From assembly GCA_905221605.1 (NCBI GenBank), contig CAJNDS010000680.1, forward strand, positions 786,204 through 850,203: DNA of 64,000 nt. The letters run 5' to 3'. This document shows positions 48,340 to 59,274 of the stretch, in pieces. Position 1 is the stretch's first letter, and each line of letters opens with the position of its first letter. The translations under genes were made by a program, and so were the position numbers. The notes below the pieces were generated by a model. That model was not told where the DNA came from and did no database searches. It saw only the letters and a list, made by a program, of their open reading frames with translations. This DNA comes from Symbiodinium natans (taxonomy: Eukaryota; Sar; Dinophyceae; Suessiales; Symbiodiniaceae).

Positions 48340-49650
48340 GAAACGAGCCTGGCCCCTCAAGTTCTGACTGTGCGGGTGAGTCCTTCTCGTACCTGTAAGC
48401 GCCTGGCTCAAGCAGGAAGCGATCAGTTTTGACAGCAAGGGAAGGTGCGACCTGCTGCAAGTGGCAGGCTTCCACCAATGTACAAGTGCTCAGTAAATCC
48501 ACCATAAGGACTAGGTCGGACTGAGCTGCAAGCATATGTTGGCACGCTGGCAACTGTTATGGCTCCCGTGGCCTACCCAGGCGCAGGAGCAGTGACCGTG
48601 GAAGACAAGTGAATTTGAGTGCATTGTGCGGAGGGGCTGGGTTTTCGTTTTGGCATGCGCTGTTTGTCCCCACCCTTCAAGGGCCCCCTGGAAATGACCC
48701 GGAAATGACCTGGCGTTGAGCAGCAGACCCGGGAACGGGTGCAAAAAAGCCCCTCCGTGTGCAAGTTTGGGGTTCGATTCTTCTAAGGAGGCCACCCCCT
48801 CCATAGGGTGGAGCCACAGGACTTAAACTAATTTCCCACCTGCCCCAAATGTTTGCGTCCCGCACCACGCAAAGGGCATCACGACGGGGGAAGGGGGGGG
48901 AGGGGCTGCAACACACGGCACAACGACCACGCAGACTTACATACCCATGTACGATGCCTTGAGAGGGCGGACCAAGAGGGCCAGAACAGGAGGACGGGAT
49001 GCAACACAAACCCGTTGGGGTTTCATTCTGCTCTCAATGGGCAGGCACAAGGGCGGAAGAGGGGCCACACGCGCACCGTCGGAAAGAAATTAAACTGTTC
49101 AGAGGGGAAACCGAGTTTTGTGTATCATCTGAGATGCCATGGACTGCAGCAGCCTCTGCTCGCATGGATCCGTAATGTTGCGGTTGATTAGCCCCCACAC
49201 CCCCAAATCTGGAACCCTCTAGCCGCCCGAGCCCCCCAAACAAATCTGATAGGGGGGCAGAACCTGAGCTGAAGCCAATGCCCTCAAGCCATCTTAAGCC
49301 CTGAGACCTTTACGGCCAAAAGGAGAGAAGCTGTCCCTTCCGGGGGGCAGGACTCTGCGTGTCCTCGAGGGAGGGGCGGGTGGAAGGGGGAAGGCAACTG
49401 GCATGCCGAATCAAACTGCGTTTTGTTTCTCCCCGGTCGCTGTGTGGGTCCTCAACTGGGAAGAGGGGAAAGAGACCCGCTTGTCTCCAAGAGGTCCTCT
49501 ACAACACATGCAAACGCGAGCCCAAAAAAAACCTGTGGGGCAAGAACCCGAGTACTAAGGGAAGGAGGGGTAGAAAGCCCTAACATGCTCAATAGATACA
49601 AACGAGACCAAAGCAGCGGCAACAAGAAACGAGCTCCAATGCTGGATGTC
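48340..49650. other. No confident gene
   Basis: Mixed-composition DNA with short open frames on both strands, none with a recognisable domain or consistent splice signals. A reading ending HLRCHGLQQPLLAWIRNVAVD-like (about 49,130-49,190) is open but unsupported. Confidence 0.5.
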
Positions 49651-49656
49651 ATGCAG

Positions 49657-50380
49657 GACCCGAGCTGCTGGGATGGGGAGTTCACAGCAGCGATTTGCTG
49701 TGACCTCCAGTTCGGTCCAACAGGCCGATGGCAGCAAGGGCAGCAAGGTTCTTCTTCTGCAGTGTGGACATCATGAGCATCCCGAAGCCTGCGAACATCT
49801 GAGAACCGAGCTGTTGCCAGGCAACGAAGGGTGCTGGGATGCCGAGTACACCTTTGCACGCTGCTGCGGAGAGCCACAGCATGCGGAGGCGCCAGAGATG
49901 CACTGATGCACCCCCCTCCCCACTCCCCACTCCTTGTCTATTCTTCGCATTCTTTCCTTAGTGCTCTCCTCGCATTCCGTTCAGGAGGACTGTCGGCACT
50001 CGAAGACCTTCGACTCCGAGTCTTGCTGCGACCTTCTGAAAGGTCGTCGCGGTGACGAGGTGTTCCGCCGTTTTGCCGAGTCATCCTCAGCCACATCAGC
50101 CACATCAGCCCCACTTTCTTGCTCACATTGCCAGGCTTGTTGGACGGGCGTGCCTTGCTGCACTCAGAGACACGCTGGCACCATGACTTGCTTCCAAGCT
50201 GTGCCTCACCGTTGCCTGGAAACAGTTGCGAGAGCTTTAGCTTTAGCTTCCCCCCCCCCTCCCCTCCTCAAGAAACGCGCCATAGCCTTAGCCCAAACTG
50301 CCAAGACCAACAGCTTCGAGCACTGCTGTGACACCAAGCTTCCTCGAGAGATGGAAGCCGAGCCGATCCTCAGCGCCTCG
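49657..50380 (+). CDS. Cysteine-rich CWD..T...CC repeat protein, partial exons
   Basis: Four modules of one kind lie in a row. Module 1 (49,657, after the acceptor ATGCAG): DPSCWDGEFTAAICCDLQF. Module 2 (about 49,840): GCWDAEYTFARCC. Module 3 (49,985 to about 50,041): EDCRHSKTFDSESCCDLLK, preceded by a long pyrimidine tract ending TTCCGTTCAG. Module 4 (about 50,312): NSFEHCCDTKLP. The shared pattern is C-W/R-x-x-x-F/Y-T/D-x(3)-C-C. From memory, CWD-x-x-YT-x-x-x-CC modules occur in algal and dinoflagellate proteins, including glycosyltransferase-like ones; unverified. Modules 2-4 share one frame; module 1 is in another, so at least one splice is needed. Start, end and remaining exons are not resolved. 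The paired cysteines suggest a secreted or lumenal protein. Confidence 0.5.
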
Positions 50381-50384
50381 GAGC

Positions 50385-52545
50385 CACAGGGAGACACTGG
50401 AACACCACCCGCCTCAGATGCAAGATGTAGGCAGAGTCAGAGGCTGCACCCAATATGGGTTCCCATCTTTGCTTTCTTTGCTAGTGTTGACGTTAGCCAA
50501 AATCCGCAGGCCCTCCAAGACGCACTCGGAGGATATAAATGTAGAGTCAGTAGAGCAGTTGGCAAGAGGATGGATTTCATTTGGTTAAGGTACTATTGCT
50601 TTGGGCCGTAGCAACACCGTCTTCGAGCCAATGAACGCAGCTACTGCCCTCCTCGGCCACTTTGTGCCATCCCCTCTTTTGCACAAAGTAATTCGAAGAA
50701 TCAGGGAGAGGGCGCTTCACTTGGGATGAGACCTAGGCTCGGCGACAGCTGCCCACCGGCCTGCAGCAGAACCTGACGTGGAATCTGATGCCGGAGTGCC
50801 TGCACAGGCGCCTCCCCAGGCGATGCCATGTGGTTTCAAGGGATTTCAGGGCACCATGGTTTTGGTGCTGGCAGCCTGTGGTGCAAGACTATGTGGTCGC
50901 GACCGGCCCATATTGTCCCAGCACATCATAGTTGCAGCTAGATGACTGCAGAGTCCTTGTTGCAGCCCAAGTTTCAATACAGAGTCTCATGCAAGATGTG
51001 GAAGCTCAGGCGGAGGCCTCTTTCCCCAAACAACTGGGGGAATTTTCCCACTTGGCAGAGGCTGTGCTGGGTTGCCATGGCTTATTCAAGTTGTCGAGAG
51101 GTGGAATAGTAGCGGTACCATGGCTGTGCTATTACCGTGCGGTGCGAGTGTCTCGGAGTGTCTTTTCTTCGCGGAGGAACTTTCAATCCAACGGCTGCAG
51201 AGTCTTCCGCCAGCATCGCTGGGCTTTCTCACCTTAGTCGGAGTCCAAGATCCATGTGCATGTACGATGCAAATCAATCCCAGCAAGTCAAGTGGGCGTG
51301 GTCTCGTTGACTCTAGGCAGTGGTGCTCGCCGTCTCTGCCGTGGTATTGCTGCTTTTGCGTGTGAAGGCCCGCTACAACCTCTGTCTTGAAGATGTTCGG
51401 CTTTCTCTGGTTAAGCTTGTCAGGCCTTCTTGATGGGCTTCGGCGCACGTCCGGAGCCGCCTTCGACTACCACGACCACAAACGGAGCATCTCACGGCCG
51501 CCAAGCCACAGTGGCCAACGGCTCGCGTCGCAGGCGTTGAGAGCCTTGTGAGAGGCGCTGTGGAGCTGCCATCTCAGCTGAGTTTCGGCCGAAGCCTTGA
51601 AGGGAGAAATGGAAGGCTCTTGCAGAGCTGCGAAGGAATCAAAGGAGCCTCAGGGTCTCCACACCGGACAAATCCGGACCAAGGCTGCTGAAGTCAGCTG
51701 CGCCAATCCACAAGTCGGTTGGCTGGGACATGTCCTCGAGAGAGCGCGCTGCTCTGTTGATTGGGACTCAAAGCAAAATGCGAGCTCCGTTGCTTGTGGG
51801 GAGCTCCGCTGCTTGCGGGGAGTCTGTATCCAAGCGTGCTTTGTAGCTTCCCCCACTCCATTGGCTGCATTGTGCTGCGTTGATTCCCGCGTCCTTGAGG
51901 CCTCTGAGGCCTCAGCCAAGACCGCCCCCGAGCGCCTTGAGAGGTGCGAACCCGATTGCCGGCCAAAATCCGAAGTGCTGGCTTCTTTGCCCCCAAACAC
52001 TGCAACACTTCCCGTAACCACCACGAATCTGCACCATAGCACAGGTTAGTCGACGAAGTGCAGCTGGAGGAGGAACACTCCTCACGGCACAGTTGCAGCT
52101 TTGACGGTCCACCCGTTTATCAAAATCCCAACCAGTCCCCGACCATCTGAAAGGAGTTGGTCAGCGAATCCGGGCTCTACCGACGCGGCGCAGGCCGAGT
52201 AAAGATGGAGGCCGGGGTCATATGCTGTAGTAGGTTCTTGCAGGCAGAGAAATGCAGCGAACTCTCCATGCTGTGACAGGCGAGCCGGGAAAGTGATGGG
52301 AGGCGGTGGGGGCACTCGGAACTCAGTGTACTCGTAGACAACTGCCACTACTTGCAACTCACAGCTTAAACTCACGGGGTGTCCTGTGATCTGTGATGCC
52401 TTGCGGCGTTCTGCGTTGCAGTGTGAATTGCGTCCTTGTGCTGCAGCTCCGCTCAGCGAGCCGAGCCTGGGATGCTTGGTGACATGGACCCCGCGACATG
52501 TAACACGAGTGCCTTCGGTAGGTGTTCTACGAACGTCCACACGAG
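50385..52545. other. No confident gene
   Basis: Open frames exist on both strands (for example + 51,597-52,049 and minus 52,082-52,540) but they overlap each other. I see no domain, and could not assign exons. The + strand may continue genes on either side. Confidence 0.4.
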
Positions 52546-52550
52546 TCTAG

Positions 52551-52720
52551 GATGTAGAGGTGACCTTGTCTGGATTAGCTTACCTTGAGGAGCTGACCCC
52601 GCCACACAACCTCCCAGAGCTGTGGCGCGAGCTTCTAGAGGCCCCGGTCAGGGAGAGGGATGGCTCTGTGCTTTTGCTGAACGTCACATTCGGCACAAAG
52701 ACACTATACCAAAGATGATG
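52551..52720 (+). CDS. Orphan exon 1 (unknown protein)
   Basis: After a TCTAG acceptor, one frame reads DVEVTLSGLAYLEELTPPHN and LPELWRELLEAPVRERDGSV, then LLLNVTFGTKTLYQ, to about 52,716. Residue composition (alternating hydrophobic and charged, few Ser/Arg runs) is protein-like, unlike shadow frames nearby. Family not recognised. A second open frame (SHENGELPLIQHSTWCDIPN, about 52,740-52,800) may be the next exon. Confidence 0.4.
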
Positions 52721-52927
52721 TTTTCGGACACGGGCCGAAGATCCCATGAAAATGGAGAGTTGCCCTTGATTCAACATAGTACCTGGTGCGACATCCCAAA
52801 CAATACAGAGGGAAGCCTTCTTAGGCCCTGAAATTCAGCTGCGCTTTTGGCCAAGGTGCTATGTAACCCTGAACACTTGACGCTTATATATATAGAAAGT
52901 ACAGCCCCAAAGTTTGTGCAGTGACAG

Positions 52928-53055
52928 GATTCGAGGCTTTCCACATCTATTGACGATTCGACGATTCCAGCCTTCTGTTCGGGAGAAGTGCAGTATGGCG
53001 CTCTGTTTCGGCAGGACACGCTGCCACCTGACAAAAGGGAGCTGCTTCAGGCTGG
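52928..53055 (+). CDS. Orphan exon 2 (unknown protein)
   Basis: Bounded by the acceptor GTGACAG and a donor at CTG-GTGGCT or CAG-GCTGGT. It reads DSRLSTSIDDSTIPAFCSGE and VQYGALFRQDTLPPDKRELL. It lies 210 bp after orphan exon 1, same strand, just before the 50-bp minisatellite. Likely part of the same gene; family unknown. Confidence 0.4.
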
Positions 53056-53164
53056 TGGCTGAGTGTGTTTCTTTGCCGCTTGAGACCAGCTTGCATTATG
53101 CAGATGCAGAGGCTTCTTGGGATCGTGCTGCGAGTGATAGCGAGCGACTCTTGAATGCAACTAG

Positions 53165-53865
53165 CGGCATTTGTTGCCAGCAGTTTGTGCTTGGTTGTCC
53201 TAGACGGGAAGAAGTACGATTTGTTGCCACCTCTGTGTGCTTGGTTGTCCTAGACCGGAAGAAGTGCGATTTGTTGCCCCCACTTTGTGCTTGGCCGTCC
53301 TAGGCGGGAAGAAGTACGATTTCTTGCCACCAGTTTGTGCTTGATTGTCACAGATGGGAAGAAGTACGATGTGTTGCCACTAGTTTGTCTTTAGTGGTCA
53401 CAGATGGGAAGAAGCATGATTTGTTGCCACCAGTCTGTTTTGTCAAAGATAGTACGGAGTACTGTTTGTTGCCCCAGTTGTGCTTGGTTGTCCTCATCGG
53501 GAAGAAGTACGATTCGTTGCCACCAGTTTGTGCTTCATTGTCACAGATGGGAAGAAGTACGATTTGTTGCCACCAGTTTGTGCTTGGTTGTCACAGATGG
53601 GAAGAAGCATGCTTTGTTGCCACCCGTGTGTGCTTGGTTGTCACAGATGGGAAGAAGTACGATTCGTTGCCACCAGTTTGTGCTTCATTGTCACAGATGG
53701 GAAGAAGTACGAAGTATGGTTTGTTGCCACCAGTCTGTGCTTGATTGTCACAGATGGGAAGAAGTACGATGTGTTGCCACCAGTCTGTGCTTGATTGTCA
53801 AAGATGGTAAGAAGTACGAGTTGTTGCCACCAGATTGTGCTTGGTTGTCACAGATGGCGTGCCTC
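53165..53865. repeat. 50-bp minisatellite, about 13 copies
   Basis: Unit: GGGAAGAAGTACGATTTGTT GCCACCAGTTTGTGCTTGAT TGTCACAGAT (50 bp, given in parts). Anchors fall at 53,206, 53,256, 53,306, 53,356 and 53,406, exactly 50 apart, with one disturbed unit near 53,430-53,500. Early units carry TCCTAGAC in place of TCACAGAT, so variants are grouped by position. As 50 is not a multiple of 3 the reading frame rotates, so the long frames through it are not evidence of coding. Confidence 0.95.
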
Positions 53866-54740
53866 GAGTCACGTTCTGCGTCAGATAGAACGCTAAGCTG
53901 CCCAGGATACATGCTGTTCTTGGAGTGCTCCGGGAGATAGCAGTGAACGATTCCTTCTTCGCATGTATTCATGCTTGTTTTTGTGTTGGTGTGTGTTGGT
54001 GCGTGTTGGTGTGTGGGTGTGTGTGTGTGTGTGCGCGTCTGTTGCTCGAGCAATCCGATGGATGTGAAGAACGCCGACCAAATGAGCTAGGCTTGATGGA
54101 GTCGAGTTGAGCGGTTCAGATGACATGCTTGGAAGGCTTCTGCCCAAATTAAATAGAGCCGGCTGGACGTACATGCGCGAAAGATTTTGCATTTCCAGCC
54201 CTGCCAAGCACAGCCCCACAGGATCTCAACGACGCAGGTAGAATGGCAAAGACAGCCCCCCCCCCCCACCCCCCCCCTTCGCCGAACCATGAAACTGCTA
54301 GAAATCAGCCACTGAGCAGCTACTTGATCTTGCTGTTGTCCCTGGTGTAGCAAGCAGGTACAGCAGCTACCTGCGCAAGCAGGAAGTCTCTGAGGAAGAC
54401 AAAGCTGAGACCAGGCCCCTCTGTCGGCCCCCAGAAAAAGTCCCCCCTGATGATGATGATAATCATTATTAAAATTGTGGTTATAATTATTTTATATTAT
54501 CATTATTATTGTTATTACGATGATTCCTCTTATTTGGAATACGATGATTCCTATTATTACTATAACTATGATTCCTATTATTATTATGATTATTATGAAT
54601 ATTATTGACCCCGCCTTGCAAAGCCTGGTACCGGAGGAAGCAGCTGGAGCCACTTCTGAAGCAGTATGGGCTCCATGAGGCTCAGGAGCAGTGGGCCCAA
54701 TGAGCTCGACATCTCTGCTTCAACTTGGGCTGTGGGTTGT
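53866..54740. other. No gene seen; AT-rich and C-run patches
   Basis: A (GT)n run (53,983-54,030), C-runs at 54,258-54,277 and a markedly AT-rich stretch of ATT/TAT triplets (54,452-54,605), unusual in this GC-rich window. The ATGATTCCTATTATTA motif recurs imperfectly there. Confidence 0.7.
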
Positions 54741-54742
54741 GG

Positions 54743-54893
54743 GTTTAGGGTTTTAGGGTTTTAGGGTTTTAAGGTTTTAGGGTTTTAGGGTTTTAGGGTT
54801 TTAGGGTTTTAGGGTTTTAGGGTTTTAGGGTTTTAGGGTTTTAGGGTTTTAGGGTTTTAGGGTTTTAGGGTTTTAGGGTTTTAGGGTTTTAGG
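54743..54893. repeat. (TTTTAGGG)n telomere-variant array
   Basis: About 18 copies of the octamer TTTTAGGG, one T longer than the TTTAGGG heptamer typical of dinoflagellate and plant telomeres, with a single TTTTAAGG variant near the start. Internal, not at a contig end. Confidence 0.97.
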
Positions 54894-55066
54894 GTTCAGG
54901 GTTTCAGGGTTTCAGGGTTTCAGGGTTTCAGGGTTTCAGGGTTTCAGGGTTTCAGGGTTTCAGGGTTTCAGGGTTTCAGGGTTTCAGGGTTTCAGGGTTT
55001 CAGGGTTTCAGGGTTTCAGGGTTTCAGGGTTTCAGGGTTTCAGGGTTTCAGGGTTTCAGGGTTTCA
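54894..55066. repeat. (TTTCAGGG)n array abutting the telomere-variant array
   Basis: About 21 copies of TTTCAGGG, differing from the preceding octamer by one T-to-C change. The switch is abrupt and complete, so a single variant unit was amplified. Confidence 0.97.
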
Positions 55067-55950
55067 AGATGTCTTTAAGTCCGGACCGCAACATTGGCAC
55101 ATTGAGGTCAGACTCCCCAGGGTCCGCCATCTGGCATGGCGCTTGGAATGTCTGGGCAGTTTGAGAGCGATAGCTTGGGGAAGTACGTTGGAGCATCATT
55201 ATACCGATTACAGCTGAGCATGCTCCCTCCTGAGGTTTATGCTGGTTGCCCTGGTGATGGTTATTGCTGCCGTGGTACGCCCCCAGCGTACACCTCCCTC
55301 CAGTTGCCGACTGCCCTGAGCCTTGTTGCAGATATGGTACTCCTACGCGCACGCTGAGACCGAGATAGAAGCTCAGTCCTTGTGAGTGGCAGCGAAATTC
55401 CCGAGAAAGCACAGCAGCCAACGACCATGCTGCCCTACTCTATGCATCAGCCCGCAGAAGATGCATGTTCTGCACTCACTCGCACTGTAGGGTCATTCGA
55501 TGGATTTCACCGGACTGCGTGTGGCAAACCTGAAACTCATAGCGGGAAGACATGGAATTTCTTGGCAAGTGCAACAAAGACTAAGCCACTAAGCTGTCTT
55601 GAGAGGGAGCATGGAAGCTGCAAGCCGCGGCAGGGGCTAACACGGCCCGGGCCGCCCAGAGTTAATGTTCGCCCATAGCACGTATTCGTGCTATGAAGTA
55701 CCCATGTGAAAGTCGCTGCAATGTGCGCGTGGTGTGCGTGTGGAGGGTCGCGTAGTGACCTGCAGCTGACATTGTGTCGTCGCAAGTGCCGGGCCCAACA
55801 CAGTGACAACTTGGTATCATGTGCCCACATGCAATCGGCATGGAAGATTTTGTCGTGAGAAATCGCCAAGCTTTGCATTTCTCGGACGTCACTTCAAGTT
55901 GCGAAAGCAACCCAAGAATTTGTAGGGTTTGTCTCGCTATGTGCATGACC
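55067..55950. other. Upstream region of the FKBP gene, no confident gene
   Basis: Short overlapping frames on both strands; nothing recognised. I looked for but did not recognise a promoter motif or trans-splice acceptor for the FKBP gene, whose start is at 55,955. Confidence 0.4.
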
Positions 55951-55954
55951 CTCG

Positions 55955-57141
55955 ATGTCATCAACCACATGGGCTGGCAATCGGTATGCTGCCCTGGTGT
56001 CCGAAGATGAAGGCGAGGAAGGCGCGAGCAAAGGCACTCGCCCGGCAAGATCCAAGAAAAGAAGGTTGAAACAGAAGAAGCCTCTGAAGCTTCCCAAGGC
56101 TTGGTGGGAACATGTGGGCAGAAGTTCTTGTTGCAGCTTGCCTGAGCTCTTTCCTTTTGGGCCAGCTCTGTAAAGGCGACGCCCGCTCAACCTGCGGAGC
56201 CTGCGGAGCCGGCGGAGCCGGCGGAAGCGGCCGCAAGCTTGCCAAAGCGCAAGAAGAGGTGAGGGACATGGAGGAGTGGGGGTGTTACAGAGGCGCTTCT
56301 CTGGTCTTTTGCACTGCAGGAAACGAGTCGCTGAAGCTGACCAGGTCGGAGCAGAGACCCTGGGGTTCGATCTAGGTTGCTTAGTTGTGCGTCCGAGGCT
56401 GACAGCCAGGGAGAGGGCGAAGCCGAAAACGAGTTAGATACCAAGGATGGCCAGGACTCTCAAGAAGGTTCCCCCTGGCATCTTAACCTTTCTCCGGCTT
56501 TCCTTCTGAAAGCGCCAGGTCTTCTGAAGACTGGGACGACGAAGACTCTTCAGGGCGGGGTGACTATCAAGGCCCATGCCCTTTAAAATGTGGGGGGGGA
56601 GAGCCCGCCGTCAGCCGTCAGCCAGGTCCTCCGAGAAGCGCCTGCGGGAGCGAGAATCGCAACCAAGGGCTGCGAAGTGAAGCTGATGTACGAGGCCGAG
56701 GCTTTTTATGCAATTCCATGACACAGGCCGGGCCCACATGCTTTGTGTCTGTACAGGGACGCTTGCCGGAGAAGAACGGCCGACGATTTGACGTCGGAGA
56801 GATTGATTTTTTACTTGGAGATGCCACAGCCTCAGTTGAGAGGGCACAGCCGCACAGATGACCATGGCCTACCTAAGGGCACAATGCTGCCTGGTTTTGC
56901 CATTGGCGTGGCCGGCATGGGCGTCGGAGAGCGGCGGCTCATTCGTGTCCCTTGGCGTCTTGGATATGGGAAGAAGGGCAAGAGGCCGAAGATCCCCCCG
57001 AAATCTGATCTGGACTTCGACGCGTCGCTCACGTTCTGCGGCATTGATTGGAAGCGGCGTGTCAGCCACAAGCCCCCGGAGATGTCGAACAAGCGCCGCG
57101 AGGCGGCGAAGAGGCGCGGCAAGAAGCCGAGGCCCGCGTGA
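55955..57141 (+). CDS. FKBP-type peptidyl-prolyl isomerase, nuclear type, eight exons
   Basis: Predicted 263-residue prolyl cis-trans isomerase. Exons: 55,955-56,098; 56,176-56,258; 56,320-56,344; 56,398-56,467; 56,519-56,571; 56,626-56,700; 56,757-56,834; 56,878-57,141. Phases agree throughout (792 nt). Introns are 43-77 bp; introns 1, 5 and 6 start GC, the rest GT, all end AG. The start MSSTTWAGNRYAALVSEDEG begins an acidic/basic low-complexity region (KKRRLKQKK; PAEPAEPAEPAEAAA; KRKKRKR) of about 110 residues, followed by the FKBP fold (about 117-233): KLMYEAE, GRLPEKNGRRFD, DFLLGD, GMGVGERRLIRVP, LGYG, IPP, LDF. Tyr147, Phe161, Asp162, Tyr206 and Ile215 occupy expected pocket positions; the pocket-floor Trp is Phe183 (LPGFAIGV). 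A basic tail ends the protein. The layout resembles nucleolar FKBPs of plants (FKBP53) and yeast (Fpr3/4), suggesting a nuclear or chromatin role by inference. Confidence 0.85.
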
Positions 57142-58790
57142 GAAAAAAAGAAGTCGGCTCAAACTTGACGATTTTTTGTGGTGTTTTTTCTTCTCAAATA
57201 ATACTTGATCCTGCCAGAACCATGATGATTTTTTCAACTACCACTGTCACAAATCCATTCTGAACCAAGAGCATCTGTCCATCCTGGCAGAATGCCCAGC
57301 TACAAATTAATTAGGCCTGGGCAGAGGGGGATGGGAATGGGCATCTCGAGTGGCAATCCCAACCGTTATCAGCCTTATCAGCCTTATAAAATAACACTTG
57401 AGGAGTCTGGGGTCTGTAACCAACACTATGGACTGGCTCGGCTCAGATTGCAGAAGGGATTGGTGTCCCTAGTCACAGCTCGCCGTCTGTATGGCTGAGG
57501 CACTTTGAGTCCTCTTGAGAGTGCTTTGAATGTGCGTCGGAGTGGTGTAGTACACATCGGTGAAGCGCCGCGCACGAACAGGCTGGCACGATTGGAGGGT
57601 CGTCTCCCGCAGCACCCTCAGACTCGTCCACCCCTCCAACCTCTTCCCATGTGCGTGCTGAGGCAAACAGTGCGTGGAGGGATGACAGGCATGCTGGATG
57701 CTGGAAGTCTGGTGTTAATACTTGTCTTTGCCTGGCGCAGGAAAATGGCAACTTTGCTGCCTCCGCGAAAGCTACCAGCAGATTCTCGCACCACCCTTAG
57801 CAGACGATAGTTGCAGGCTCTCAAGCGAAACTTGCACGCAGTCCCGTAGTTTGGCACTGACGTGGCATTTGACGGTGGTACCTGGGTACACCGCTCAGGC
57901 TACGCGGAATTGATCAATTCGCGGCAGAAAACACTTGGCAGTCTGGACTTGGCTGCACAGGCGCGGCAGTTCGGTTGAGTTAGTGGAGCTGCAGAGGACC
58001 CCCATGCTCCATGGACCAGGGGGGCGCGACATGAAACTCCATTAAAACCGTGCAGCAATGCACAATGCCTGCGTTTGGGACGTTGACGATGCCTGTATAA
58101 CACCCCGCCGAGTGCCTCAACCACATCCGGCGAAACCTACCCTGCAAGTTACAAGTTTGACACGATCATCGCAGACAACTCCAGCTTGGACATTGCGGCA
58201 TGTTGAGATGATGACACATCACTGCCCAACCCAAACTCACAAGTGCCTCGCAGTGCACACGGTTCCACGATGAAATTCTGCGACAACCTGTGTCGTCGCC
58301 ATGGCGTCCTTCAGGCACAGCACGCTAGACTCGAACCAGCGTGTCGTGAAGCTGGGGAGAGTGGGGCCGCCTCTCTTTGCTGCGTGTCTGGTGGCCTGGC
58401 GCCTTCCGCAGAGGGGTCCCGCATGTGCCTCACAGGGCTTTTCTCGCATCTCCTCGCACTGCAGATCATCGACTCATTGGCTAAGCTCGCCTGCAAGGCC
58501 AGTGTGTTTAAGGTTCTCTGCGCCTAGTCTGCCTCGCCTGTGATTTGTGAGCCGAGCATGCAGAGAGCACAGCCCAACGCGGAGCAACGCAGACAGGCAA
58601 AATGAAAAGGCCCGTGGGAATAGCGCAACCGCTCGCAGGTCATGCATGACATGGTTGCTGCACCCACGATGACAGCTAACAGCCGTTGCGAAACCATTTT
58701 AAGATGTTTCAAGGCACATGGACCGCTCGTGCAGCTTCAACCAAAACAATCCACGATCTCAACCTCCATTGCGGCCGCGTTCCGCGACTG
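57142..58790. other. Downstream of FKBP; one possible exon
   Basis: No recognised gene. One frame at 58,105-58,203 reads STTSGETYPASYKFDTIIAD and then NSSLDIAAC before a stop, and looks protein-like. The next kilobase has overlapping open frames without domains. Confidence 0.3.
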
Positions 58791-58796
58791 CAGGAC

Positions 58797-59143
58797 GAGT
58801 ACGCCCGAGTACGCCCGAGTACGCCCGAGTACGCCCGAGTACGCCCGAGTACAACGAGTGCGCCCGAGTACGCCCGAGTACGCCCGATACCCGGTCATAC
58901 CCGGGCATACCCGGGCATACCCGGTCATACCCGGGCATACCCGGTCATACCCGGTCATACCCGGTCATACCCGGTCATACCCGGGCATACCCGGTCATAC
59001 CCGGGCATACCCGGTCATACCCGGTCATACCCGGGCATACCCGGTCATACCCGGGCATACCCGGGCATACCCGGTCATACCCGGGCATACCCGGTCATAC
59101 CCCGGTCATACCCGGTCATACCCGGGCATACCCGGTCATACCG
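58797..59143. repeat. 10-bp minisatellite in two families
   Basis: About eight copies of GAGTACGCCC (58,797-58,888) are followed by 25 copies of CCGG(G/T)CATAC (58,891 to about 59,143). In the second family position 5 is T in 15 copies and G in 10, interspersed, with little other variation and one extra C near 59,101. Ten base pairs is close to one helical turn, so each variant base would face the same side of the helix. Confidence 0.97.
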
Positions 59144-59274
59144 TCCCATGGTTTTCCGCAGTCGCGGTTTCCCGTCACAGTGTCAACCTCTGAGACGCCG
59201 CCGCCAAATAGCCCGGGTGATGCGGTTGTTCAAGCATGGAGGGCGGATGCGGCATCGCCTCCACTTGGAGGGCT

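Noticed and set aside
53404-53940. 178-residue repetitive + frame
   Set aside because: The 50-bp repeat rotates the frame, so the reading is an accident of a repeat lacking stops.
54743-55066. Functional chromosome end
   Set aside because: The telomere-like arrays are internal, with normal sequence including a gene on the far side.
53165-59143. Possible CRISPR arrays (regular direct repeats)
   Set aside because: The 50-bp and 10-bp tracts have no unique spacers and the genome is eukaryotic.
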